From: Lichenibacterium ramalinae | GTDB lineage: Bacteria > Pseudomonadota > Alphaproteobacteria > Rhizobiales > Beijerinckiaceae | NCBI RefSeq assembly: GCF_004137085.1 | Contig: NZ_QYBC01000015.1 | Span: 108,667-172,666 of the forward strand | Length of the DNA: 64,000 nt | Direction: 5' to 3' | Part shown: positions 25,920-35,317 of the stretch, in pieces | Position numbering within the stretch: position 1 is the first letter of the stretch | Layout: each line of letters begins with the position of its first letter | The notes under the pieces: generated by a model | Database searches by the model: none | Told to the model about the DNA's origin: nothing | The model's input: the letters and a program-made list of their open reading frames with translations, nothing else | Program-made: the position numbers and the translations under genes

Positions 25920-26711
25920 CTGACGCCCCGACCTTGGCCGGCCGTCGGGCCTTTGTGGCCGCGTCGTCCGGAGGTATCGGATATGCGTGTGCGGCGGCCC
26001 TTGCGGCGGCCGGATGCTCCGTGACGATCAACGGGCGTGATCCAGAGCGCCTGCAACTAGCTGCTCGCCGCTTGCGTCGCGATACTGGCGGATCCGTGTA
26101 TCATGCGGTCCTCGACGTCACGCAGGATGACGCGGCGGATCGTCTGGCGGCAGGGGCCGAACCGTTTGACATCCTCGTCACCAATGCCGAAGGGCCTCCG
26201 CCATCCGTATCCGGCGCTTTGGATCCCGACGCATTCCGGGCGAGCTTCAACGTCAACACCGTCGCCATGGTGGCGTTGATCGCCGCTGCACTTCCCGGCA
26301 TGCGCCAGCGCGGTTTCGGCCGGATCGTCAATATTTTGTCCGTCGCCGCCGTGCGGCCCGTTCTCGGTCTCGATGCCTCTGCGGCGTCGCGGGCCGGCCT
26401 CGTCGCGGGGCTTCGGGGGCCTGCGCGCGAGGCGGCCCGGCATGGGGTCACGATCAACGGCATCCTGCCCGGTCCCATTCTGACCGAGCGCACGGCCCGC
26501 TACGTCGCGGCCCGGGCCGCAGCTGGGGCCGGCCAGCCGACGCGGTCGGCGCTGATCTGCTCGCGGCCATTCCTGCTGATCGCTTTGGCACGCCCGAAGA
26601 AGTCGGGGCGCTATGCGCCTATCTGTGCTCGCCCTTGGCCGGCTTCGTGACGGGACAGAACATCTGCATCGATGGGGCATATCCATCTGAGGGCCCCGCA
26701 CCCATCGTTGA
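25916..26711 (+). pseudogene. SDR with frameshift and lost C-terminus at the segment edge
   Basis: A dehydrogenase/reductase starting at an ATGA overlap. It has an altered cofactor loop (AASSGGIGYACAAALA, normally TGxxxGIG), LVTNAEG (normally NNAG) and VNILSVAAV. The region that should hold YxxxK reads DASAASRAGLVAG, with no Tyr or Lys, so catalysis looks lost. Between about 26520 and 26545 the frame must shift by one base. In the shifted frame FGTPEEVGALCAYLCSPLAG and TGQNICIDGAYP complete the SDR tail, which then runs without a stop into the duplicated FliJ sequence at 26712. Read literally, the first frame gives 244 residues, ending at 26650. Confidence 0.75.
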
Positions 26712-26911
26712 CCGGCTCAATCCCCGCCCGGCCCGGCCGCCCGGCCGGCCAGACCCTCGATCATTCGCTCGAGGTCCTTGCGCTCCTTCGCGGCGGCTTC
26801 CTCCCGCGACAGCGCTTCCAGGCTCTTCGCCACGAGCTTCTGGCGCGCCGTCACGGCGCGCATGGCTTCGGCTTCGCTCGCCACCGTCCGGGCCGCGGCC
26901 TGGCCTTGGGC
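26712..26911. repeat. 200-bp direct repeat, right copy (partner 23186-23385)
   Basis: The right-hand copy of a 200-base direct repeat, 97 percent identical to 23186-23385 and the same length. It is the 3' half of the intact FliJ-like gene. The two copies bracket about 3.3 kb of lower-GC DNA. Both internal SDR genes are truncated at, or close to, the repeat boundaries, which fits insertion by recombination within this gene. Confidence 0.85.
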
Positions 26912-27115
26912 GTCGAGCCGCCGCGCCTGCGCGACCGCGAGGCCCGCCAGAGGGCCGACAAGGTCGGCCCGCACCAGGAAGTCGGCGAGGTCCAGCTTGG
27001 CGGCCTCGACGTCGCCGGCGGCGCGCTCGGCCTCGGCGAGGCGCCAATCGGCGGTCTTCTTCAGCTGGTCCTGCACCTTGAGGATGCGCTTCAGGGCCTT
27101 CAGCCGCTCCGTCAT
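26717..27115 (-). CDS. FliJ-like flagellar coiled-coil protein
   Basis: A 132-residue, almost wholly helical, charged protein whose ATG overlaps the fliR stop, so it is part of the flhA-fliR transcript. Size, composition and position fit the FliJ-type export chaperone/ATPase stalk that accompanies alphaproteobacterial flagellar export genes. Sequence identity to classical FliJ cannot be judged by eye. The 3' half is duplicated at 23.2-23.4 kb. Confidence 0.6.
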   Translation of the reverse strand: MTERLKALKRILKVQDQLKKTADWRLAEAERAAGDVEAAKLDLADFLVRADLVGPLAGLAVAQARRLDAQGQAAARTVASEAEAMRAVTARQKLVAKSLEALSREEAAAKERKDLERMIEGLAGRAAGPGGD

Positions 27116-27867
27116 CCCGACACCAGGAAACGGCCGAAGGCCTCGATGAAGAGGAGCAGCATGGATTTGAACACCAGCGACAGGAGGATCAGCCCGCCGA
27201 TCAGCAGGAAGGGCGTGGCGAGGAAGAAGGTCTGGATGCCGGGCACGACCTTGCCCAGCAGGCCCATGGCGACGTTGACGACCAGCGAGAAGATCAGGAA
27301 GGGGCTGCCGATGCGCAGCGCCAGCATGAAGGCCTCGCCGGATTTGGTGACGAGCTGGTTCAGGGCGAATTGCGGCGCGAAGCCGTCCGTCACCGGCAGG
27401 TTCGCGTAGGAGGCCTGCAGGGCCCGGAACACTTCGAGGTGCAGGTCCGTCAGGAACATCAGGGCCGTGGCGGCGAGGGTCATCAGCGTGGTGAGGGCCG
27501 GCAGGGATTCGTCGGCCTCGATCGGCGCTCCGAGGTTGCTGCTCAGCCCCACCGACATGGCGATGGCGACGCCGATGAACTCCAGCGCCGTGAAGAACAC
27601 CCGCCCCAGCAGGCCGATGGCGGCGCCGATGAACATCTCCGAGCCCATGAGCCGCAGCAGGTGGATGGGCGCGCCGTCGACCAGGAGGGGTCGGACGATG
27701 TCGAGCTGCAGCGGCGTCAGCGCCAGCGACACCGCGACGGCGATGAAGAGGCGCACCTGGACGGGGATGCGCGGGCTGGAGAAGCCCGGCATCACCAGCA
27801 GGCAGGCGCCGATGCGGCTGAAGACCACGAAGGCGGTGAGGACCGAGAGCGACGCCGCGTCGTTCAC
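27112..27867 (-). CDS. fliR: Flagellar biosynthetic protein FliR
   Basis: A 251-residue integral membrane component of the flagellar type III export gate. It opens with a hydrophobic helix containing FSRIGACLLVMPGFSS and RIPVQVRLFIA, a family hallmark, and has about six membrane segments including GVAIAMSVGLSSN and the late ATPFLLIGGLILL. It lies 31 bases downstream of flhA and overlaps the FliJ-like gene, forming one operon. Confidence 0.95.
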   Translation of the reverse strand: MNDAASLSVLTAFVVFSRIGACLLVMPGFSSPRIPVQVRLFIAVAVSLALTPLQLDIVRPLLVDGAPIHLLRLMGSEMFIGAAIGLLGRVFFTALEFIGVAIAMSVGLSSNLGAPIEADESLPALTTLMTLAATALMFLTDLHLEVFRALQASYANLPVTDGFAPQFALNQLVTKSGEAFMLALRIGSPFLIFSLVVNVAMGLLGKVVPGIQTFFLATPFLLIGGLILLSLVFKSMLLLFIEAFGRFLVSG

Positions 27868-27898
27868 GGGCCCGGGGTCCGGCGCCGGGCCCGTCCCG

Positions 27899-30028
27899 TC
27901 ACGAGACCGTGCCGAGCGGCTTGATCTCGAGGCCGCGGGCGATCTCGAGGTGCGACAGCACCGGCAGGGTGGCGAACATGCGTTCCACGATCATGCGCAC
28001 GTAGGTGCGCACTTCCGGAGCCGCGATCAAGACGAAGTTGTGGCCCTGGTCCATGCGCTCGCGGATGGCCACCGAGGCTTCCTGGCCGAACTGTTCGACG
28101 AGCCGCGGGTCGAGCTCGAATTCGGTGACGTCGCCCTTCGCGTCGCGCTTGATGCTCTGGTGGAAGGCGAGGTCCCAGCGGTTGCCGAGGCGCAGCACCT
28201 TGAGGGCGCCGTTGTCGGTGAGGTCGCCGCAGATCTGCTGGGCCATGCGGACCCGCACGTGTTCGGCCACCTGCTCGGAGCGGCGCACGTGCGGCACGAT
28301 CTCGGCGATGGCTTCGAGGATCAGGTGCAGGTTGCGGATCGACACGCGCTCGCCGAGCAGCAGCTTCAGCACGGCCTGGAGCCCCGAATACGAGATCTGC
28401 CCCGGGCACATGTCGTCGATGAGCTTCTTGTATTCGGGCTCAAGGCGGTCGAGCAAACCGCGCATGTCCTTGTAGGAGAGGAGCTGGCTGAGGTTGTTGC
28501 GGATCACCTCGGACAGGTGGGTGAGCAGGATCGACAGCGTGTCCACGGTCTGGAAGTTCTGGCGCTTGGCTTCCGCCGCATAGGCGTCCGACACCCACAG
28601 GGCCTTCATGCCGAAGGCGGGTTCGCGCGTCTCGGTGCCGGGCAGGTCCGGCTTGCGGCCGTCGCCCGTGATGATGAGGGATTCGCCCAGGCGCAGCTCC
28701 TGGGCGACCACCACGGTGCCGTGAATCTTGATCTGGTAGGTCTTGGCGGCGATGTCCATGCTGTCCGAGACCTTGATCTCGGGCACGACGAACCCGTATT
28801 GCCGGGCGAACTTGCGCCGCATCTTGGTGACGCGGTGGGCGAGTTCGGCCTGGCCCGGCTGCAGCCGCGCGCCGAGCTGCTTGCCGAGCACGATCTCGAT
28901 CTCGGCGGTGCGCAGGAACTCCTTGACCGAGTCCTTCGCCTCCGCGGTCGCGCTTTCGGCCGCTTCGGCGGCCTCGGCGGCGGCGGCGGCCGTCGCGGCG
29001 GCCACGCGCCGCGGCAGGATGGTGCCGACCGTGACCATCGCGCCTCCCAGGGCCGCGAAGGGCACGAAGGGCAGGCCCGGCACCAGGGCCAGGACGAACA
29101 TCATCAGCGCCGCCACCATGAGGGCGCGCGGGAAATGCACGAGCTGGTTCAGCACCGCCTTCTCGGTCGAGCCGCGCGTGCCGCCCTTGGACACGAGCAG
29201 CGCGGCGCCGAGCGACACGATGAGCGCCGGGATCTGCGACACGAGGCCGTCGCCGACCGACAGCTTGGCGAAGACGTCGGCAGCCTGGCCGAGCGGCATG
29301 CCGTGGCGCGTCACGCCGATGACGATGCCGCCGAAGACGTTGACGGCCAGGATGATGAGGCCCGCCACGGCATCGCCGCGCACGAACTTCGAGGCGCCGT
29401 CCATCGAGCCGAAGAAGGCGCTCTCCTCCTCGAGTTCGCGCCGGCGGGCCTGCGCCTCCTTGTCGGTGATGAGGCCGGCGGACAGGTCGGCGTCGATCGC
29501 CATCTGCTTGCCCGGGATGGCGTCGAGCGTGAAGCGCGCGCCGACCTCGGCGATGCGGGTCGCGCCCTTGGTGATGACGACGAAGTTGATCGTCAGCAGG
29601 ATGGCGAAGACGATGAGGCCGATGACGAAATCGCCGCCCATCACGAGGCGCGAGAAGCCCCCGATGATGTAGCCGGCCGCGTTGGAGCCTTCCGAGCCGT
29701 TCGACAGGATGACGCGCGTCGTGGCGATGTTCAGCGACAGGCGCAGCAGCGTCGCCACCAGCAGCACGGTGGGGAAGGCCGAGAATTCGAGCGGCCGCTC
29801 GATCCACAGCGCCACCATCAGGATCAGCACCGAGAGCGCGATCGAGAAGGCCAGTCCCATGTCGATGATGAAGGAGGGGATCGGCAGGAAGAAGATCGAC
29901 AGGATCGCCACGATGCCGATGGCGAAGCCGATGTCGCGTCCCCCGCGCCGCGGGGCCGCGTTCGCCGCGGCGCCGAGGGCGGGCTTGGTGGAATTGGCCC
30001 TCGCCGGGGTGATGGTCGCGATGCTCAT
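27899..30028 (-). CDS. flhA: Flagellar export gate protein FlhA
   Basis: A 709-residue core protein of the flagellar type III secretion gate. About eight membrane helices occupy residues 30-330, with the FHIPEP-like block [20 protein letters not shown], and a large cytoplasmic domain follows. The charged linker [17 protein letters not shown] and [11 protein letters not shown] are conserved signatures. The start at 30028 follows an AGGA ribosome site; an upstream in-frame extension is rejected. It heads the flhA-fliR-fliJ-like operon. The rest of the flagellar genes must lie elsewhere. Confidence 0.96.
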   Translation of the reverse strand: MSIATITPARANSTKPALGAAANAAPRRGGRDIGFAIGIVAILSIFFLPIPSFIIDMGLAFSIALSVLILMVALWIERPLEFSAFPTVLLVATLLRLSLNIATTRVILSNGSEGSNAAGYIIGGFSRLVMGGDFVIGLIVFAILLTINFVVITKGATRIAEVGARFTLDAIPGKQMAIDADLSAGLITDKEAQARRRELEEESAFFGSMDGASKFVRGDAVAGLIILAVNVFGGIVIGVTRHGMPLGQAADVFAKLSVGDGLVSQIPALIVSLGAALLVSKGGTRGSTEKAVLNQLVHFPRALMVAALMMFVLALVPGLPFVPFAALGGAMVTVGTILPRRVAAATAAAAAEAAEAAESATAEAKDSVKEFLRTAEIEIVLGKQLGARLQPGQAELAHRVTKMRRKFARQYGFVVPEIKVSDSMDIAAKTYQIKIHGTVVVAQELRLGESLIITGDGRKPDLPGTETREPAFGMKALWVSDAYAAEAKRQNFQTVDTLSILLTHLSEVIRNNLSQLLSYKDMRGLLDRLEPEYKKLIDDMCPGQISYSGLQAVLKLLLGERVSIRNLHLILEAIAEIVPHVRRSEQVAEHVRVRMAQQICGDLTDNGALKVLRLGNRWDLAFHQSIKRDAKGDVTEFELDPRLVEQFGQEASVAIRERMDQGHNFVLIAAPEVRTYVRMIVERMFATLPVLSHLEIARGLEIKPLGTVS

Positions 30029-30164
30029 GGGATCCTGCCGCCCGTCGGCCCCGCGCGGGGCCGGTTCTGCCGAGGCGCAGGCTGGCCGAGGGAGCTTGCG
30101 CCGAGGTGGGGCGACGGCGGCCATGGCGGCATCCGTCCGGCCCGGCCGGTGGCGATCGGCGGCG

Positions 30165-30202
30165 CCGTGCGGGAACCAAGGCCGCACCGTGCGGGAACCA
30201 AG
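30165..30202. repeat. 22-base tandem repeat containing GGAAC
   Basis: The 16-base core CCGTGCGGGAACCAAG occurs at 30165-30180 and again at 30187-30202 without mismatch. Each copy carries the GGAAC word typical of -35 elements used by the alphaproteobacterial general stress sigma factor EcfG. Confidence 0.7.
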
Positions 30203-30218
30203 CCCGCCCGTGCCGGTT
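30194..30218 (+). promoter_or_regulatory. Possible EcfG-type stress promoter
   Basis: GGAAC followed after 16-17 bases by GGTT, close to the EcfG consensus GGAAC-N16/17-CGTT. It lies about 390 bases before the DUF937 gene, a long leader, which lowers confidence. Confidence 0.3.
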
Positions 30219-30603
30219 GTCAGGGCTCATGGATCCCCGCGAGAGGACCATCCGTGCGCGGGCCGGCCGAAGGTCGGGGATGCGTGCGGGCGGAAGCAGT
30301 CTCGGCCCGGCTGCGGGCCATGCGGCCCAGGTCGGACGTCATCGTCCGGCGGGGCCGCCGGCCCGGAGGCGGTGCGTCGGGCGGGACGGGACCTGGTTTC
30401 CGTTCGGCGGACGCACCGATGGTGCCCTGAAGCCTCGTGCGGCGCCGGCGCCAGCGGCTCGCCCGAGGTCCCTTCATGTCCGGCTGGCGGACCATCGGCC
30501 ATCCCGATCCGCATCGCACGGCCCAGGAGCGCCTCTTCCGTCAGGGAGGGGGACAGGCCGGGTGGGCGGCACGGCGGTGCCCGACTTACCTGCGGAGATT
30601 CAC

Positions 30604-31050
30604 ATGGGCATTCTCGACTCGGTCATCGGCAGCCTTCTCGGCGGCAACCAGAACCAGCAGGGCGGCGGCGGCTCGGCACTCGGCTCCATCGTGTCGAGCG
30701 TGCTCGGCGGCGGCCAGCAGGGCGGCCAGGCGGCCGGCGGCGGAATGGGTGGCGGCATGGGTGGCGGCATGGGCGGTGGCATGGCGGGCGGCCTCGGCGG
30801 GCTGCTGTCGCAGTTCGACCAGGCCGGACTCGGGGACGTCGCCCGCTCCTGGGTCGGCAGCGGTCCCAACCAGCCCGTCTCGCCCGACCAGTTGCAGAAC
30901 GTCTTCGGACGGGACCAGACCCAGTCCATGGCCGACCAGGCCGGCATGGAACACGGCGACTTCCTCAACCAGTTGAGCCAGCACCTGCCCCGCGCCGTCG
31001 ACGGCATGACGCCGAACGGTGACGAGTCCGGCGGCTCGATGAACGTTTGA
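30604..31050 (+). CDS. YidB-family (DUF937) glycine-rich protein
   Basis: A 148-residue protein. An N-terminal amphipathic helix (MGILDSVIGSLLGG) and a Gln/Gly-rich stretch with GGGMGG repeats precede a helical domain with LGDVARSWVGSGPNQPVSPD, a hallmark of the YidB/DUF937 family. The family function is unknown. GGAG precedes the ATG. The PDZ-protein gene follows 31 bases later on the same strand, so the two are probably one transcript. Confidence 0.85.
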   Translation: MGILDSVIGSLLGGNQNQQGGGGSALGSIVSSVLGGGQQGGQAAGGGMGGGMGGGMGGGMAGGLGGLLSQFDQAGLGDVARSWVGSGPNQPVSPDQLQNVFGRDQTQSMADQAGMEHGDFLNQLSQHLPRAVDGMTPNGDESGGSMNV

Positions 31051-31081
31051 CCTCGGGCCAACGCGACACGGCGGAACATTC

Positions 31082-31699
31082 ATGATCGGCAAACGCACCG
31101 TCACGGCCCTGGTCCTGGCCTCGTTCGTCGGCCTCCAGCCGGGCATCGCCCCGGCCTGGGCCGACAACCAGATGGGCTATCGCTTCCTGTCGGCCTCGGA
31201 TGCCGATCGCCTGCCCAAGGCGGGCGGCACGCTCGGGCTCAACGTCGGCCCGGGCTCGGAGATCACCAGCGGCGGGATGACCTTCCGGCTGCTGCGGGTC
31301 AACACCGTCAAGGCCGGCGCGGCCGGCGCCCAGGCGGGCTTCCGCAAGGGCGACCAGATCATCTCGGTCGATGGCCGCGTCTTCCCGGGCGTGCCGGCCT
31401 TCGCCGACTACGTGGGCTCGCTGGCGCCGGGGCGCCAGATCAACGTGGACTTCATGCCGGCCGGCGGTGGCCCGCAGGATGCCCAGCGGCTGACGGCGAC
31501 GCTCGGCGGCGGCTCGACCGGGTCCGCCCCGGCGGTCGCCACCGCCCCGCCCGAGGCCGCTCCGGACGCCCCGGCCGCCGGCGGGACGCTGTCGACCGGC
31601 ACCAAGGTGGCGATCGGCGCCGCCGCGGTGGCGCTGTTCGGCTGCTACAAGCTCGGCTGCTTCAACCGCTTCAAGCGGCAGCCGGCCGTGGCGCGGTGA
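31082..31699 (+). CDS. Exported PDZ-domain protein
   Basis: A 205-residue protein with a signal peptide (cleavage near PAWA-DNQ), one PDZ domain (about 60-140, core AGFRKGDQIISVDGRVFPG), a Pro/Ala linker and a C-terminal hydrophobic segment (VAIGAAAVALFGCY) followed by a basic tail. It has no protease domain, so it is probably an adaptor or envelope sensor held near the membrane. Confidence 0.75.
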   Translation: MIGKRTVTALVLASFVGLQPGIAPAWADNQMGYRFLSASDADRLPKAGGTLGLNVGPGSEITSGGMTFRLLRVNTVKAGAAGAQAGFRKGDQIISVDGRVFPGVPAFADYVGSLAPGRQINVDFMPAGGGPQDAQRLTATLGGGSTGSAPAVATAPPEAAPDAPAAGGTLSTGTKVAIGAAAVALFGCYKLGCFNRFKRQPAVAR

Positions 31700-31766
31700 T
31701 GCTCACCCGGCGTTCATGCGGCCTCGTCCACTCTAGCGTCAGATCACCAGAAAGGACGAGGCAACC

Positions 31767-32060
31767 ATGAACATCACCTGGAAGGGCATGATCGTCGGGA
31801 CGCTGGCCCTGGCCGGCGCGACGTTCGCCACCGCAGAGGCCGACGCCATGCCGGTGCAGCCGCTCACCGCCGGTGTTTCGGCCGCGCAGGTCGAGCCCGT
31901 GTACTACTACCGCTACGGCTATCGTCGGCCGTTCCTGCGCTACGGCTATGGCGTCCGCCGCCCGTTCTACGGCTACCGGCGCCTGCGCCCCTACGGTTTC
32001 CGGCGTCCGTTCTACGGCTATCGCCGCCCGTTCTACGGCTACGGCTATCGCCGCTTCTGA
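31767..32060 (+). CDS. Secreted Tyr/Arg-rich repeat protein
   Basis: A 97-residue protein with a signal peptide (cleavage near ATAEADA). The mature part is almost only Tyr, Arg, Pro, Phe and Gly in imperfect repeats of RRPFYGY (three clear copies plus variants RRPFLRYGY and RRLRPYGF). AGAAAGGACGAGG precedes the start. No enzyme is suggested; the composition fits a surface, polymer-binding or self-assembling peptide. The repeats at DNA level (CGCCCGTTCTACGGCTA) are prone to expansion and contraction. Confidence 0.75.
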   Translation: MNITWKGMIVGTLALAGATFATAEADAMPVQPLTAGVSAAQVEPVYYYRYGYRRPFLRYGYGVRRPFYGYRRLRPYGFRRPFYGYRRPFYGYGYRRF

Positions 32061-32184
32061 CCCGATCGCTTCGGGCGGCTGCGGGTTCTTCGGCGGCGGG
32101 CGGTCTTCGGACCGCCCGCCGTCTTGGTTTCGGGCCCGGCGCGCTTCCCGCGCCGGCCGTCGCACGCGAGGACCGAAAATCGAA

Positions 32185-32208
32185 AAAGCCCGGCTCGCGC
32201 CGGGCTTT
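32185..32208 (-). terminator. Rho-independent terminator of the porin gene
   Basis: AAAGCCCGGC pairs with GCCGGGCTTT around a four-base loop; on the minus strand it is followed by TTCG and further Ts. It lies about 25 bases after the porin stop codon. Confidence 0.75.
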
Positions 32209-32231
32209 CGAGTTTTCAGCGCTACGGGAGA

Positions 32232-33686
32232 TCAGAAGTCGCGCTGGACGCGAAGACGGGCCTCGAAGGCGTCGGGGTTCTTGGAAACGCTGACGGGCAG
32301 GGCCGTGGCGACCTGGCCGCGGTTGTGCGCGAGGGTCTGGTCGATGTGGAGGTAGTCGACCTCGAGGCCGACCTCGAGGTTCTTCACGGGATCCCACAGG
32401 AACTGGTTGCCGACCCGGTACTGGCTGGCGTCGCCGAGGCCGCCGAGCGTCCAGTCGATGTTCTTGATGCCGTTGCCGTAGGTGATCTGCTCGTAGGAGC
32501 CGAAGACGACGTCGTGGAAGTTGGGGGAGAAGTAGTGGTTGAAGGCGGCCATCACCGAGAAGCCGCGGCCCTTGTCGAGCACGTAGGCGGCGGCCTGGGT
32601 GCCGACGAGGTGGACGGCGACCGCGTCGCGGTCGAGGTGCTGGAAGCCACCCACGGCGATCGAGTTGAAGCCGCCGTTGAAGTAAAAGCCCGAGTCCATG
32701 TAGGTGTAGGCACCCTCCTGGTAGGCGCCCTGCAGCCAGAGGTCGTCGCCCGCCGCCAGCATCGGCAGCTTCACCCTCACGCCGCCCTGCACGGCGAAGC
32801 CGTCGGTGTCGGCCTTGCCTAGGCCCTGGCCATTCGTGCCGGCGAAGGGACCCGAGGTGGACTGGATCTGGTGATAGGCGCCCGACAGCTGGGCCGAGCC
32901 CCAGGCCTGGTCGTAGCGCAGCACGCCCACGACGTCCGGCACGGTCTCGCCCGCATAGCGCGCCGCGCCCGCCACGTTGTTGGGGCCGCCCAGGATGTTG
33001 CCGAGGTTCTGCGGCAGGTTGCGGGCGTTGCGGTCCTCGATCGACACGGTGGCGGAGAGGCCGCCGCCGGCCGTATAGGTGTAGGCGAAGACGTTGTTCG
33101 AAAGATCGGAGTTGGCGATGCCTTCGTAGTTGTAGTTGTCGGCGTAGAAGTCGAAGAACGACTGCAGGCGTCCGGCCGTGAAGCCGGCGAACTGGATGAA
33201 GCCGCGGCGCAGGGCGGCATTGTTGCCGCCGGCGTTGGCGAAGGTGTTCACGCCGCCGTTCGGACCGCCGCCGAAGTAGAGCCCCTGGAGACGGTCGATC
33301 TGGTACTGCAGGTAGGTGCGCAGCGTGCCGTAGGCCGTCTGGGTGCGGGTGTCGACGCCGAGGCGGGCGCGGGCCAGGAAGCCCGACTCGTCACGATCGC
33401 GGCCCGGGACGAGGCCGAAGGTGCCGGTGGAGCGGTTCGGGATGCCGGCGACCGGGAAGAACAGGCGCGAGTTGTTGATGAAGGCGCCTTCGACGCGCAT
33501 CGTGGCGCTGATCTGCAGGCAGGTGTCGGTGCCCGGGATGTAGAAGAAGCCGGCACCCGTGAAGTCGCACACCCGGACGTAATCCACCGGGGCCGCCTTG
33601 CGAACCGGAAGATCTGCCGCATTGGCCGTATTGGCGGTGATGATCGCCACGGCCGAACCCAGCAGAAAACCCTTCAAGACTGTCAT
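32232..33686 (-). CDS. Outer-membrane porin (alphaproteobacterial porin_2 family)
   Basis: A 484-residue beta-barrel channel. The signal peptide ends at ANAADLPVRKAAP, then YVRVCDFTGAGFFYIPGTDT, the standard start of Rhizobiales porins with two cysteines, and the protein ends in an aromatic residue (VQRDF) as barrel proteins do. Length and Gly/Asn-rich strand pattern agree. A 315-base gap upstream allows regulation. Probably a major general diffusion porin. Confidence 0.94.
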   Translation of the reverse strand: MTVLKGFLLGSAVAIITANTANAADLPVRKAAPVDYVRVCDFTGAGFFYIPGTDTCLQISATMRVEGAFINNSRLFFPVAGIPNRSTGTFGLVPGRDRDESGFLARARLGVDTRTQTAYGTLRTYLQYQIDRLQGLYFGGGPNGGVNTFANAGGNNAALRRGFIQFAGFTAGRLQSFFDFYADNYNYEGIANSDLSNNVFAYTYTAGGGLSATVSIEDRNARNLPQNLGNILGGPNNVAGAARYAGETVPDVVGVLRYDQAWGSAQLSGAYHQIQSTSGPFAGTNGQGLGKADTDGFAVQGGVRVKLPMLAAGDDLWLQGAYQEGAYTYMDSGFYFNGGFNSIAVGGFQHLDRDAVAVHLVGTQAAAYVLDKGRGFSVMAAFNHYFSPNFHDVVFGSYEQITYGNGIKNIDWTLGGLGDASQYRVGNQFLWDPVKNLEVGLEVDYLHIDQTLAHNRGQVATALPVSVSKNPDAFEARLRVQRDF

Positions 33687-34001
33687 GGCGTGTTTCCAGG
33701 TGAACGAATTCGGAGATGCGGAACCAATGACCCGAGGTCGCCTCGGCGCCGCTCATAAGAATTTTTTTAAGGAGAAGAAATGAGTTGAAACTTAGAGCCC
33801 TCGGTTAACCTGGATCAAAAGCCGGACCTCGATGCGACGGACGCCTCAATGCGGCAGAAATGCATCACTCGCGGGGCAGGACATGCTCGCCTCCTCTGTC
33901 GGTCTGGGGCGTGAACAACTCCTGCGTGCGGGAACTGCCCTCGGACAGGGCCGGCGGTCACGCCCGAGGGGATCGTGGCTCGGCTCGATGGGGCGCCGCC
34001 G
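33687..34001. other. Upstream region of the porin gene
   Basis: Contains an A/T-rich patch near 33755-33815, including TTTTTTTAAGGAGAAG and GGTTAACC, probably the porin promoter and leader. No gene is seen. Confidence 0.45.
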
Positions 34002-34769
34002 TCACTCCGGCGCGAAGCTGGCGCGCAACGCGTCCGCGCCGCGGGACAGGATGGCGCCGTCCGTGCCCACGGCCGTGAAGCGCGTCCCGAGCGCGATGCA
34101 GCGGCGGGCGAAATCGCGATCGAGCGTCAGGATGCCGGCCGGCTTGCCGGCAGCCACGATGCGCCGGATCGCGTCCTCGATGGCCTCCAGCACCGCGGGA
34201 TGCATCGGGTCGCCCGCATGCCCCAGGCTCGCGGCGAGGTCGGCCGGCCCGATGAAGATGCCGTCGACGCCGTCCACGGCCGCGATGGCTTCGATCGCGC
34301 CGAGCGCTTCCGCCGTCTCGACCTGCACCAACAGGCAGAGCTCGTCGGCGGCGCGGGCGGCATAGTCCGGGACGCGGCCGTAGCGGTTGGCCCGCGTCCA
34401 GCCCGAAACGCCGCGCAGTCCCGCCGGGGGGTAGCGCATGGCGGTGACGGCGGCCCGGGCCTCGGCGGCATCCTGCACGTAGGGGATCAGCAGCGTCTGG
34501 GCGCCGATGTCGAGGAAGTGCTTGATCAGCGCCGGGTCGTTGGTCACGGGGCGCACGACGGGCGAGACCGGGTAGGGCGCGGCCGCCTGGAGCTGCGCCA
34601 GGACCGTGGTGGCGTCGCCCGGCGTGTGTTCGGTGTCGAAGACGATCCAGTCGTAGCCGGCGCCCGCCAGGACTTCGGCCACCGTGCCGCCCGGGACGGT
34701 GCACCAGAGCCCGATCTGCTGACGGCCCTCGCGCAGCGCGCGCTTGAAGCGGTTCACCGGCATGTCCAT
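34002..34769 (-). CDS. HpcH/HpaI-type aldolase
   Basis: A 255-residue class II pyruvate aldolase of the HpaI family, which cleaves 4-hydroxy-2-oxo acids to pyruvate (or pyruvate analogues) and an aldehyde. The metal-binding acid sits in [14 protein letters not shown] and the substrate region in [35 protein letters not shown] and [11 protein letters not shown] are the usual N-terminal blocks. The start at 34769 follows GGGAGGA. The natural substrate cannot be assigned. Confidence 0.88.
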   Translation of the reverse strand: MDMPVNRFKRALREGRQQIGLWCTVPGGTVAEVLAGAGYDWIVFDTEHTPGDATTVLAQLQAAAPYPVSPVVRPVTNDPALIKHFLDIGAQTLLIPYVQDAAEARAAVTAMRYPPAGLRGVSGWTRANRYGRVPDYAARAADELCLLVQVETAEALGAIEAIAAVDGVDGIFIGPADLAASLGHAGDPMHPAVLEAIEDAIRRIVAAGKPAGILTLDRDFARRCIALGTRFTAVGTDGAILSRGADALRASFAPE

Positions 34770-34866
34770 GGCATCGTCCTCCCGAGGTGGCCCGTCGCGG
34801 CCTTGCGCCGGGTCTGCGCCCGCCGTTCTATCCTGGACCGATCCTCGCATGCAGGGAACACCCGCG

Positions 34867-35313
34867 ATGAGCCGCCTCGTCTTCGTCCTCAACGGGCCGA
34901 ACCTCAACCTTCTCGGCAAGCGCCAGCCGCAGATCTACGGACACGAGACGCTGGCCGACGTCGAGGCGGCGTGCCGCGCGACGGCCGGGGAACTCGGCCT
35001 GACGATCCGGTTCCACCAGAGCAACACGGAAGGGCAGATCATCGATTGGATCCACGAGGCGCGGGAGGTGGCGGGCGGCATCGCCATCAACCCCGCCGCC
35101 TACACCCACACCTCCGTGGCGATCCTCGACGCCCTCAACGCCTTCGACGGCCCCGTGATCGAGGTCCACATCTCCAACGTCCACAAGCGCGAGGGCTTCC
35201 GCCACCATTCCTACGTGTCGCTGCGGGCCGACGGCGTCATCGCGGGCCTCGGCACGCAGGGCTACGGGCTGGCCCTGCGCCGCATCGCCAGCCTCATCGA
35301 CGCGAAGGCCTGA
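34867..35313 (+). CDS. aroQ: 3-dehydroquinate dehydratase, type II
   Basis: A 148-residue enzyme of the shikimate pathway that dehydrates 3-dehydroquinate. [17 protein letters not shown] contains the catalytic Tyr; Arg and Asn are in the following loops; [15 protein letters not shown] holds the active-site His. The length is typical of the dodecameric type II enzyme. It is divergent from the aldolase gene. Confidence 0.93.
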   Translation: MSRLVFVLNGPNLNLLGKRQPQIYGHETLADVEAACRATAGELGLTIRFHQSNTEGQIIDWIHEAREVAGGIAINPAAYTHTSVAILDALNAFDGPVIEVHISNVHKREGFRHHSYVSLRADGVIAGLGTQGYGLALRRIASLIDAKA

Positions 35314-35317
35314 CGGG

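Larger units (their letters stand above)
30029..30603. other. Regulatory gap between flhA and the DUF937 gene
   Basis: About 575 bases between divergent genes without a credible reading frame. It holds a 22-base tandem repeat at 30165-30202 (shared core CCGTGCGGGAACCAAG) and a possible ECF-type promoter. The remainder shows nothing recognisable. Confidence 0.5.

Noticed and set aside
30227..30519. Small open frames in the gap before the DUF937 gene
   Set aside because: No ribosome site, no protein-like pattern, and they overlap the repeat and promoter-like region.
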